Shown in pieces: positions 25,780 through 34,925 of a stretch of 64,000 bases of DNA. The position numbers were made by a program, and so were the translations under genes. The stretch comes from Roseiarcus sp963836695 (GTDB taxonomy: Bacteria; Pseudomonadota; Alphaproteobacteria; Rhizobiales; Beijerinckiaceae). Below the pieces are notes generated by a model that ran no database searches, had not been told where the DNA came from, and saw only the letters and a list, made by a program, of their open reading frames with translations. Each line of letters starts with the position of its first letter. Position 1 is the stretch's first letter. The stretch spans positions 440,911-504,910 of the forward strand of contig CAWIKX010000040.1 in NCBI GenBank assembly GCA_963836695.1, read 5' to 3'.

Positions 25780-25906
25780 TAAAGGTGACGGCTACGCGTC
25801 GATCGTGCTGGTCCCAGAGCCTTCGACCTGGGCCATGATCCTTGCCGGCTTCTCCGCCATGGGCGCAATGCTCGCCCGCCGGACGCGAGCCGCGAAATCC
25901 GCCTGA
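25780..25906 (+). pseudogene. PEP-CTERM sorting-signal remnant
   Basis: An open stretch ends DDFKGDGYASIVLVPEPSTW followed by AMILAGFSAMGAMLARRTRAAKSA and a stop at 25906. This is a textbook PEP-CTERM tail: VPEPSTWAM motif, hydrophobic helix, Arg-rich end. Such tails target proteins to exosortase for anchoring or release at the cell surface. No protein body precedes it; it starts a few dozen bases after the bpt stop, so only the 3' end of a PEP-CTERM gene is present. No exosortase gene is in the window. Confidence 0.75.
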
Positions 25907-25936
25907 CGACGGCGGAGCTACTAGAATAGAAGGCGG

Positions 25937-25986
25937 GCTATCCGCCGCAGAAGCGCCTCGGCCTGCGGGGCTGGGCGCGGGTGGAG
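25937..25986 (+). repeat. bpt 3'-end repeat, copy 2
   Basis: Second copy of the 50-base end of bpt, encoding YPPQKRLGLRGWARVE in one frame. Five substitutions separate it from copy 1. Together the copies bracket the PEP-CTERM remnant, as if a segment carrying that remnant had been inserted by recombination within the bpt 3' end. Confidence 0.85.
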
Positions 25987-26154
25987 CGGGCGGGTGAACA
26001 AGTATGGCGCGCTCTCGCAACGTCGGAGAGCCGTCAACACTGCCTTCCCCGTACTCCCTCAATGCTATAATTGAAGTTACGTCGCAGGTCGACAGCCAAG
26101 GCTCACCAGACAGCATGCACCGGATGGAGCCTTGTTGGCACGGAGGGGGCGCAA

Positions 26155-29100
26155 ATGAGCTGGCTGACGAAATATTTGGGAGTCAGTGCCGAGTCCAACG
26201 ATCAATTGGAAGAAGGCGTCGAAGAAGTAAAGACCGTTACCGAATTTCTTGGCGACGTGGCCGAGAAAATTCCAGATCTGGCCGAGACTGCAGCTGACAT
26301 ATCGGAACGGTTGCCCGATTTGTTAAGCGATGCGATCGAGGCCTCGACTCCCTGGCTTACAGCTGGAGCTGATGCGATCGGCGAGGCGCTTCCGCCAATA
26401 AAGGCAATTCTCAGCCTAGCCAAATTTCTTACACGCGAGACTAACCCATACGCGCTCGGACTCCTCGCCTGTTCGCTCGCTTACCAGTCTGCGCTCTCAG
26501 ATAGCGCGAAAGAAATCTCAGCGGCCCCCCAACGGCGCGTTCGTATGGGCCGTCCCGCGAAACTTCGGATGGCGCGGGCGGACTTAGGCGAACCCGAGAA
26601 GCCCGAGGCGTTTGCCGGCTTCCAACTAAATTCCGCGCTGAGCCATCCGTTAGTCCTTCGCGCAGATAAGGCGATTTATGCAGTCTCAGAAGCTGCAGGG
26701 TATCCGGAAGACCTTCAGCGCCACCTAATTGAAGGGGTGCACGTCCGATTCGCCGAAACGTTTCGCGCGATTATATCGGATGGCAAGGTTAAAGAGAAAT
26801 TCGATCCGCTGTTCCGCCTCATGGAGATTAGTGGGAACGAGGTTGCTACTTACTCTATCATCCGTCGTCACATCGACTACCAAATTTGGCGATTCACAAA
26901 AGCCCCAGCACTTGGAAACGAAGGTGACCTGAGCGTTCGCTGCTCACTCCAGACGATATTTGAACCTCTCGATTGCGGGGTACTTACATGGGGAGCGATT
27001 CGTCACGCGCAGAGCAGCGGTTCGTCTGCTGCGCAACGAGTTAATCCTTTTAGCGAATCTTTTGGCGGCCGAACGGCACTACTGGCTAAAGTCATTGAAC
27101 TGATCGGCGATCGCGAACTTGATGACGCGATAATTATACAAGGCACCGCCGGCGCTGGAAAGTCAGCTTTCACCCTTCATCTATGTGCAGAATTACGATC
27201 ACGGTTTTTACGGCCAATAAGAATCCGGATGCGGGACCTGAGTCTCGATCCCCGTGTCAGTTTATTAGATGATGTATCGCTAGCTTTGGTACAAAATAGT
27301 GGTGACGACGACTTCGATGCGACTACTCAACCTAGGACTTCAGCTGCCGATGTCGATTTCACCAACATTCTAAACGAATCGATACGATTTGGGACCGCAT
27401 TAATTTCTCCTTTTGTTTTCATCTTTGACGGTTGGGACGAGATCAGTATTTCAGCAAGTGAAGGGTTCCGCATACGCATCGAAAAAACGTTAGAGGCCGT
27501 TCGTCGTCAGTTGCTTTCCGGCCATGTACATCGCATTCGCGTTATCTTAACTGGTCGACCGTCTGTGGACGTAAATGAGGCTAAGTTTCTCAAGGATAAA
27601 ACGCCGGTACTAACGATACGACCGTTTACTCATCAACAACTCGATCGCTTTGTGGGAAAATTGATGCAACACAAGGTATCGATATTGACCGAAGGGCAAC
27701 TTCCCCCGGGAACGCTGGAACGTGTAGGTGAGCTCAAGAAACAATTCGACGACGATTCGCGGCGATCTGGAGGTGAGGAAGGCAGCATTCTTGGTCTTCC
27801 TCTTTTAGGCCTGCTCGCTGTCTGGCTTGTCCTAAATGATGAAAATCCGCCGGACGACGTCATCTCTGAACGTAGCTCATTATATCGCCGACTTGTCGAC
27901 CTCACAACTCGTCATGGTGGTGCCATGGAGCCCGTCAACCCAGGCGCGCCAAGAATAACTGGAAATGAATTGCGGGATCTTCTACAGCGGACCGCTGCTG
28001 CGATGACGCTTAGAGGCACGGAACACATTTCCTACAACGAGCTAATGTTGAGATTGGAAGCCGGCGGCCTAAACGACGTCGAAACTATCATTGGCCGTGC
28101 CATCGTCGAAAACGAAGTAGCGAAACTAATGTTGAGTTTCTTTTTCAATTCAAGTAGCAGGGAGCATGGCTGTGAGTTTATTCATAAATCATTCCGCGAG
28201 TATCTTTTTGCCGAAGCAATTATTGAGGCTATAAAGCGAATCATTGCCGAACCTAAGCAAAAAAATATGTCACGTCAGACTTACTGGAAAGATTTTGACG
28301 ACGGCAGTCAACTATTTACTGCTGTCGAAGAACTCGGTCTACTTCTTGGTCCGCAATGGATCAGTATAGAGGTTGGTAAACACCTTGCGTGGCTGATCTC
28401 TTGGGAAATCGGGCGTGCGGCCTCGGCTAACAACGAATCTCCGACAAGGTATGAGGAGACGCGCCCCCTCTCCGTCGTTGAATGGGGCACCGTTCGCGAT
28501 CGCTTAGTCGAACTTTGGGATTGGTGGGCAGAAGGGGCTCATCTTCGACCACAACCGTACCGACCTAAAGGCAAGAATGATATCCTTTTCGACAAGCCTT
28601 ATGCGGTTCGATTGGCGGAGCAGATCTCCCCGCCCGACTTGCAGCGAGGCGCTCTCCCCGAACCGGTGCGCGTGACTACACTTGACTGTCATCTTGGCGA
28701 TGCCATTTTCCGCCTGAACTGCGCTCTTCATTTCGAGATAAACAAGGCCACTGGGTGGCTTGGCGAAGAGGCAATGGGTTTAGATTCTTGCTCCGAACTC
28801 TGGGCCGACGCGGGGCCACCGTCCGGACAACGCAGATATCAGACGCGAATTCAACGAGGCGACGCTGAGTGGTGGGCATTCGCACCATCAACTCCCGACG
28901 GCATCAATCAGTATTTTGAAAATTTCGTTAGCCGGATCAACGCCGCGGGATGGTACCCGGGAGATGCGAGGTTCCCATTTGGACTCAATATGTCGGGCAC
29001 CGATCTACAGGGCGCTAAAATGCGCGGTATGATATTTGCGAACGTGAATTTTAATTATGCAAGACTCGCAAACGCAGACTGTGAGGCGAGTGGTTTTGCG

Positions 29101-29367
29101 AGGTGTTTATTCGTTGGCGTCACAAGTAATAGAAGCAGTTGGAGCTATTGTAGAATAATCGAATCAGATTTATTTGCGAGTGAATGGCCAAATACCGATT
29201 TCACAGATTGCGTCATTGAAATGAAGAGCATGCCAGATCCTATCCCCCTCTATCTCAAAAATGCCATCCTCGTTAGTCCTCTCGACCCTTTGGGAGCCCC
29301 CGAGACAGCGAGCTTTGCTACTCGCGTGTTACTGACAGTCAGTAGCGAGGGCGTAGAGCGCATCTGA
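26155..29367 (+). CDS. NACHT-type STAND NTPase with C-terminal pentapeptide repeats
   Basis: A 1070-residue protein. The N-terminal 290 residues are helical with no domain I recognise (a hydrophobic patch LGLLACSLAYQSAL near 100-115). The NACHT NTPase follows: Walker A GTAGAGKS at 330-337, Walker B FVFIFDGWDEI at about 420-430 with the DGxDE form typical of NACHT, and ILTGRPS. A helical region contains GCEFIHKSFREYLFAEAI, the usual post-NACHT helix. The C-terminus (about 946-1020) has pentapeptide repeats (NMSGTDLQGAKMRGMIFANV). NACHT proteins with a sensor C-terminus include bacterial anti-phage NTPases. GC content is visibly lower than in neighbours, pointing to transfer. GGAGG precedes the ATG. 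Confidence 0.85.
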   Translation: MSWLTKYLGVSAESNDQLEEGVEEVKTVTEFLGDVAEKIPDLAETAADISERLPDLLSDAIEASTPWLTAGADAIGEALPPIKAILSLAKFLTRETNPYALGLLACSLAYQSALSDSAKEISAAPQRRVRMGRPAKLRMARADLGEPEKPEAFAGFQLNSALSHPLVLRADKAIYAVSEAAGYPEDLQRHLIEGVHVRFAETFRAIISDGKVKEKFDPLFRLMEISGNEVATYSIIRRHIDYQIWRFTKAPALGNEGDLSVRCSLQTIFEPLDCGVLTWGAIRHAQSSGSSAAQRVNPFSESFGGRTALLAKVIELIGDRELDDAIIIQGTAGAGKSAFTLHLCAELRSRFLRPIRIRMRDLSLDPRVSLLDDVSLALVQNSGDDDFDATTQPRTSAADVDFTNILNESIRFGTALISPFVFIFDGWDEISISASEGFRIRIEKTLEAVRRQLLSGHVHRIRVILTGRPSVDVNEAKFLKDKTPVLTIRPFTHQQLDRFVGKLMQHKVSILTEGQLPPGTLERVGELKKQFDDDSRRSGGEEGSILGLPLLGLLAVWLVLNDENPPDDVISERSSLYRRLVDLTTRHGGAMEPVNPGAPRITGNELRDLLQRTAAAMTLRGTEHISYNELMLRLEAGGLNDVETIIGRAIVENEVAKLMLSFFFNSSSREHGCEFIHKSFREYLFAEAIIEAIKRIIAEPKQKNMSRQTYWKDFDDGSQLFTAVEELGLLLGPQWISIEVGKHLAWLISWEIGRAASANNESPTRYEETRPLSVVEWGTVRDRLVELWDWWAEGAHLRPQPYRPKGKNDILFDKPYAVRLAEQISPPDLQRGALPEPVRVTTLDCHLGDAIFRLNCALHFEINKATGWLGEEAMGLDSCSELWADAGPPSGQRRYQTRIQRGDAEWWAFAPSTPDGINQYFENFVSRINAAGWYPGDARFPFGLNMSGTDLQGAKMRGMIFANVNFNYARLANADCEASGFARCLFVGVTSNRSSWSYCRIIESDLFASEWPNTDFTDCVIEMKSMPDPIPLYLKNAILVSPLDPLGAPETASFATRVLLTVSSEGVERI

Positions 29368-29885
29368 GCCGCCTCGTTATTGACCCTATCGACTGCCTTT
29401 GCGCGCGCCCAACTTGTCAGTAAGCGCATGCGGGCTTAGCGCCTCGGATCGGCGATCGCTGCAATACCGCCGGCGTGCCCGGTGCCCTCGACCCTCTCTC
29501 CGTCATCTGTAAAAAGGAATTTTCGACATTTTCTTGCCGGAACTGGGCGGCGGCCTCATGATGGGAGGGCTTCGGGACTGGCGAGCGACCGGGCTCGGAC
29601 TGAAGGAGAAAATCTCTGACGGGTACGCAAGACCATCGGGCTGCCGATCGCGCGGGCTTCATCAGCAGCGAAGCGTGCGGCCGTGCGGACCGGCGAGTGT
29701 GGCCTATGGCGACCAGAGACGGGCATGAAAAATCTTAGGATGAAAACCGCCCGTAACCCATTGATAAGTCACGTTTCGGACGAGAGAATCCAAGGAAATC
29801 CAAACTTTTCCAACCCCTGATTTGGCCCCTTTTCGTCTTCAAAAGGAGGCTCGCCAAGACTTTCCAAATCTCGCGGGTCGGCCCC
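29368..29885. other. Unassigned intergenic region
   Basis: About 520 bases between the NACHT gene and sdaA. No frame with a family signature was found. The last 130 bases are AT-richer, with the near-repeat AATCCAAGGAAATCCAA and a run of short T and C tracts, and could be the sdaA 3' untranslated region, an old integration scar or a terminator zone. Nothing here could be named. Confidence 0.35.
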
Positions 29886-31259
<1,374 letters not shown>

Positions 31260-31406
31260 CACGAGACCTCGGGCGGTTACGGGCTTTCCTCCGCCGCTCA
31301 ACCATCCTAGCTCAATTTCGCCGGTCGCGGGCTCGCCGAGCGGGCAACCTTGCCCCCACTCGAGCAATTGCGCGATAGATGCTTCGGGTGAAGAGCGGAG
31401 GATACA

Positions 31407-32243
31407 ATGGCCGATACCGCGATGGAATCGCTTGCTATCGACGTCAACGCCGACCGCGAGACCCTATATCGCGACGGAATTGTGGGGCTGAAGGGCGCTT
31501 TCTCCCGCGACTGGACGGAGCGCATGCGCGAGGACATGCTGACGGCGTTCTGGGAGGCGATCCAGCGCCCAGGCGGCGCGGTCGGCCGAGGCCCCCGCCG
31601 CTGGTATGTGGAGATCCATCCGCAGGCTTTCGGCGGCTTCGCCGACCTCTGCGCGCACCCCTGGGTCAACGCGATGAGCAGCGCGGTGCTCGGCCCGGAC
31701 TACAAAATCGTGGAGATCGGCTTCGACACGCCGTTCGAGGGGGCGATGAACCAACCTTGGCATCGCGACTTTCCATCGCCGCCCGAGAGTTGGCGCGAGC
31801 GCCGCATCACTTCGCTTGCCTTCAATCTAACAGGCGTCGACGTGACGCCGGACATGGGTCCGTTCGAGATCGCGGCCGGCACGCAATGGGACGATGGACG
31901 GATATGGAAACACGAAATGTTTCCGCCTCAGGAGATCTGGCCGCGTTTCGCTGAGCACGGCGCCCGCAAGTTCCCGCGCATGGGGGACCTCTCCTGCCGT
32001 TCGGCGCTCACCATCCACCGCGGCACGACGCATCGCTCGCCGGTCGCCCGCCCCGTGCTGGTGCTCGGCGTCGACGCGCGCGGCGCGGGCCACGACAAGC
32101 TGCACGACCTCATGGTGACGCAGGATTATTACGACGGATTGCCGGCGGTCGTGCGCGACCATCTCGTATGCCGGGTGGTGGATCAGCTGATCCCGGTGAC
32201 GCAGAAGCACGATATCGAGGGGCTGGTGATGGGGGTGGAGTAG
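31407..32243 (+). CDS. Phytanoyl-CoA dioxygenase (PhyH) family protein
   Basis: A 278-residue Fe(II)/2-oxoglutarate oxygenase-like protein. The iron triad is visible as WHRD (HxD) near residue 117 and LTIHRGTTHRSPV near residue 206, where the distal His and the oxoglutarate-binding Arg should lie. Family members hydroxylate fatty acyl or small organic substrates. GGAGG lies before the ATG. It is divergent from sdaA across about 150 bases, but a functional link to serine is not evident. The substrate is unknown. Confidence 0.85.
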   Translation: MADTAMESLAIDVNADRETLYRDGIVGLKGAFSRDWTERMREDMLTAFWEAIQRPGGAVGRGPRRWYVEIHPQAFGGFADLCAHPWVNAMSSAVLGPDYKIVEIGFDTPFEGAMNQPWHRDFPSPPESWRERRITSLAFNLTGVDVTPDMGPFEIAAGTQWDDGRIWKHEMFPPQEIWPRFAEHGARKFPRMGDLSCRSALTIHRGTTHRSPVARPVLVLGVDARGAGHDKLHDLMVTQDYYDGLPAVVRDHLVCRVVDQLIPVTQKHDIEGLVMGVE

Positions 32244-32384
32244 GCCGCGAATCTACGCGCCGATGACAATTGGAACTGCCTATTATGGGCGTCGTCGCCG
32301 CAATGCTGTCGCTCGTCGGAACCCTTGACCGAGACAAGCGTTTATCCGTCGAACAATCCGTGAACGATTGTGCAGGGAACGGTG

Positions 32385-32660
32385 ATGACAAGCAAAAGCG
32401 CGGCGCAGCGACGGGGCGAGGACGAAGTGAACCCAAAGATCGACCCGGCGCCGAACTCAAATACGGAGAAAGAACCGGACGACTGGGTTTCCGGCAACGA
32501 TCCGATGACCGGCGCGCAGGCTTCCTATCTTAAGACCCTGTCTGAAGAATGCGGCGAGGAGGATGCTTTCGCATCCGACCTGTCGAAGGCTGAAGCGTCA
32601 AAGCGAATTGACGCGCTCAAGGCGAAGCGAGATCGACGCGACGCCGGCGACCAGCCGTGA
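32385..32660 (+). CDS. DUF3072 domain protein
   Basis: A 91-residue hydrophilic protein with the DUF3072 core DDWVSGNDPMTGAQASYLKT followed by LSEECGEEDAFASDLSKAEA and SKRIDALK. The family is common in soil bacteria and has no known function; the motif resembles a small helical nucleic-acid- or protein-binding unit. AGGGAA precedes the ATG at 32385. Its stop overlaps the next start (GTGA at 32657-32660), so it is coupled to the GreA-like gene. Confidence 0.8.
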   Translation: MTSKSAAQRRGEDEVNPKIDPAPNSNTEKEPDDWVSGNDPMTGAQASYLKTLSEECGEEDAFASDLSKAEASKRIDALKAKRDRRDAGDQP

Positions 32661-33118
32661 GCCGCGCCTTCGTCAAGGAAACCGACGGCGATACCGACGG
32701 GCTTCCTGACCGCCCCGTATCCCCTCACCGCAATCTTGTGACCGACGCAGGCCTTGCCGCCATTGACGCCGCTCTCGAGCGTTTCGAAACGGAGCACCGG
32801 AGAGCGGCCGACACAGGCGACCAAGTGGCCGCAGCCGGCGCTTTGAGAGAACTCCGCTACTGGCGGGCGCGGCGCGCCACCGCGGAGGTGGTGAAACCTT
32901 CGGATGACACAAGCAAGGCCTCCTTCGGGATGACGATCTCCCTGCGTAGACACGATGGCCGCGAGCAGAACTTCAGAATCGTCGGCGAAGATGAAGCCGA
33001 TCCCTCGCGCGGCACGATTTCCTACGTGTCGCCGCTCGCCCGGGCGGTCTTAGGGCTTGGCGCTGGAGAGTCGGTCGTGATCGCCAGCACTGAGGCGACC
33101 ATTCTCGGCGTGCGGTGA
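32657..33118 (+). CDS. GreA/GreB-family elongation factor-like protein
   Basis: A 153-residue protein. The N-terminal half is helical (GLAAIDAALERFETEHRRAA), as in the coiled coil of Gre factors, and the C-terminal half carries the Gre domain: FRIVGEDEADPSRGTISYVS then PLARAVLGLGAGESVVIAST. Gre proteins rescue backtracked RNA polymerase, although divergent members may bind the polymerase without cleavage activity. The start GTG overlaps the DUF3072 stop. Confidence 0.85.
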   Translation: MSRAFVKETDGDTDGLPDRPVSPHRNLVTDAGLAAIDAALERFETEHRRAADTGDQVAAAGALRELRYWRARRATAEVVKPSDDTSKASFGMTISLRRHDGREQNFRIVGEDEADPSRGTISYVSPLARAVLGLGAGESVVIASTEATILGVR

Positions 33119-33136
33119 GCGGCCGCTGAGCCTCAT

Positions 33137-33325
33137 ATGGGTGATCAGCTCCTCCCTCTTCCCCTGACCGAGCGCGCCGTTCACCTGTGCGTGGATATGC
33201 AGCGCATTTCTCTGCCGAAGGTCCCCCGCCCACGCCATGGATCGAGACCGTCCTGCCTGTCACCGCCGCTGGCGAAGCGTCACCCCGAGAGAACCGCCCC
33301 ACCTGTGATCGGCGAACAACTCTAG
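33137..33325 (+). pseudogene. Isochorismatase-like cysteine hydrolase, N-terminal remnant
   Basis: ATG 33137 opens MGDQLLPLPLTERAVHLCVD then MQR, which matches the first strand of isochorismatase-family hydrolases (catalytic Asp in VDMQ). The text then moves to another frame as FSAEGPPPTPWIETVLPVTA and back as HPERTA, all expected in this family, before a stop at 33325. The remaining two thirds, including the catalytic Cys, are absent. The rest of the gap to 33455 shows nothing recognisable. Confidence 0.6.
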
Positions 33326-33455
33326 GTGGTCTGCGGCTTGAGATTCGCACGAGGCTGTCTGCCTTCCGCCCCCAGCCCGTCGCCTTCTCAGCGAGACGCT
33401 CGATGCTCTCTAGGAGAATCATCCGCGCTCGCCCTGCCAGACCTTTTCGAGGGGC

Positions 33456-33638
33456 TCACGCAGACTTCTTGCGCGGAACCTTTTTGCCCTTCGCCCGCGC
33501 CTCCGAGAGCCCGATTGCAATCGCCTGCTTCTTGCTTTTCACGGTCTTGCCGCTTCGGCCACTCTTGAGCGTGCCAGCCTTGCGGCGCTCCATCGCGCCC
33601 TTCACGTCTTTGGATGCGGACTTGGAGTATCGAGCCAT
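33456..33638 (-). CDS. DUF6496 small basic protein
   Basis: A 60-residue, very basic protein beginning MARYSKSASKDVKGAMERRK and ending KAIAIGLSEARAKGKKVPRK-like sequence (AIAIGLSEARAKGKK is visible). This is the compact DUF6496 pattern found in many alphaproteobacteria; a nucleic-acid-binding or stress role is often supposed but unproven. AGGAG about eight bases before the ATG at 33638 selects this start over an upstream one at 33734. Confidence 0.8.
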   Translation of the reverse strand: MARYSKSASKDVKGAMERRKAGTLKSGRSGKTVKSKKQAIAIGLSEARAKGKKVPRKKSA

Positions 33639-33901
33639 TGGTTTTTTCTCCTCTCTGCGCGGGAAACGCTGGTTCCCCACAGGAAGTTCCGCAGAGGCGA
33701 ACTCATTCTGCATGAAGCGCGTTACCCGTTCCAAGCTATTGCGTCGTGGCCTTCGCGCCCCGGGCCGCGGCGTCCGCGCCGTTCACAATCCCCTTGCTTT
33801 CCACATGCTCTGCGAAGCGGCGCATCCAGTCATCAAACGCCGCCATGGCCCCGAGCTCGCTTTCGAGGGCGTCCGCTTGGTCGTCTGCGTAAGATGCGCT
33901 G
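33639..33901. other. Divergent intergenic region
   Basis: About 260 bases. On the minus strand a frame ending at 33736 reads SASYADDQADALESELGAMA and FDDWMRRFAEHVESKG, protein-like in composition, but without a usable start unless one accepts a frame running backwards through the MxaJ-like gene. It may be a small gene with a broken 5' end. Confidence 0.3.
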
Positions 33902-34747
33902 ATGCGCCGCGTCCACGAGCGAACTTCACTTGGTGACCTTCGCCTCAGAGTCTTGTCGGCGGTCGCCCTTGCGGCCGCGCTTAGCGCCCGGTCCGCACAA
34001 TCCGATGAATTGCCGTTAAGGGTCTGCGCCGATCCGAACAATCTTCCCTTCTCCAACGCCGCCGGGGAGGGTTTCGAGAACAAGATCGCGGCCCTTGTCG
34101 CCGACACTCTTCATCGGCCTCTGGAGTTCGTCTGGCGCGCCCAGAGACGAGGGTTCGTGCGCGAGGGACTGGACGCTGGCGAATGCGATCTCGTCGCTGC
34201 TATTCCATCGGGCGCTCTGATGGCGCTGACCACCCGGCCTGACTATCGATCGACCTATGAATTCGTCTCCAAGCCGGGGGAACCGCCGGTCTCCTCGCTC
34301 GACGACCCGATCCTCAAGACGCGCACGATCGGCGTCCAGCTCATCGGTGACAATGGTATGAACCCGCCGCCCGCGCATGCGCTCGCCGAGCGAGGGATCG
34401 TTGAGAATGTGCGTTGGTTTATGGTTTATGGCGGCTACCGCGACGACCATCCGCTGTCCGAGGTCGTCGATGCCGTGGCCAAAGGCGAGGTCGACGTCGC
34501 GGCCGTCTGGGGTCCGGTGGCTGGCGACTTCGCGCGCAAGGAGAAACCGCCGCTCGTAGTCGCCCCGATCGTCGGAAATCCGGAGGCGCGCCTGCCAATG
34601 ACCTTCGACATCGCAATGGGCGTTCGGAGAACTGACAAGGAGCTAAAGGTGCAAGTGGATAGCACGCTCGTCTCTTGCTCCAGAAATCCGAACGATTCTT
34701 GCGTCCTACGGCGTTCCGTTGCGTCGGAGGCGACGGCCGATCGGTAG
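33902..34747 (+). CDS. Quinoprotein-dehydrogenase-associated substrate-binding protein (MxaJ/XoxJ-like), C-terminus frameshifted
   Basis: A secreted solute-binding-fold protein of the MxaJ/XoxJ class: signal peptide to about residue 34, then LRVCADPNNLPFSNAAGEGF, RRGFVREGLDAGECDLVAAI, TTRPDYRSTYEFV, GVQLIGDNGMNPPPAHALAE and VDVAAVWGPVAGDFARKE. These proteins assist PQQ alcohol dehydrogenases in methylotrophs. No such dehydrogenase or cytochrome adjoins. After about 34675 the homologous ending (APEIRTILASYGVPL) lies in another frame, so the last part as annotated is wrong sense and the real end would be near 34844. Confidence 0.8.
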   Translation: MRRVHERTSLGDLRLRVLSAVALAAALSARSAQSDELPLRVCADPNNLPFSNAAGEGFENKIAALVADTLHRPLEFVWRAQRRGFVREGLDAGECDLVAAIPSGALMALTTRPDYRSTYEFVSKPGEPPVSSLDDPILKTRTIGVQLIGDNGMNPPPAHALAERGIVENVRWFMVYGGYRDDHPLSEVVDAVAKGEVDVAAVWGPVAGDFARKEKPPLVVAPIVGNPEARLPMTFDIAMGVRRTDKELKVQVDSTLVSCSRNPNDSCVLRRSVASEATADR

Positions 34748-34925
34748 CCGAGCGCTGCTTGGGGCTATACCTACTTTGGATGCGATCAACCGCTGCTCTT
34801 GGGCCTCGCTGAGACGCGCGTCCGATCCCTGCTTCGCAAGTTGAGCCGCGGACGTCTTGGCCCGGCTTGCCGGCGCTTGTCGCCTTTTTCACCTACCTAG
34901 ATCGCTGCGCGTTTACCTGACCCCG

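Noticed and set aside
29740..29880. Possible integrase attachment site or tRNA end
   Set aside because: Short repeats are present, but no tRNA fold and no second matching copy were found in the window.
33736..34107. 123-codon minus-strand frame overlapping the MxaJ-like gene
   Set aside because: Its C-terminal third looks protein-like, but the upstream part is antisense to a well-supported gene and no usable start lies between; noted only in the intergenic entry.
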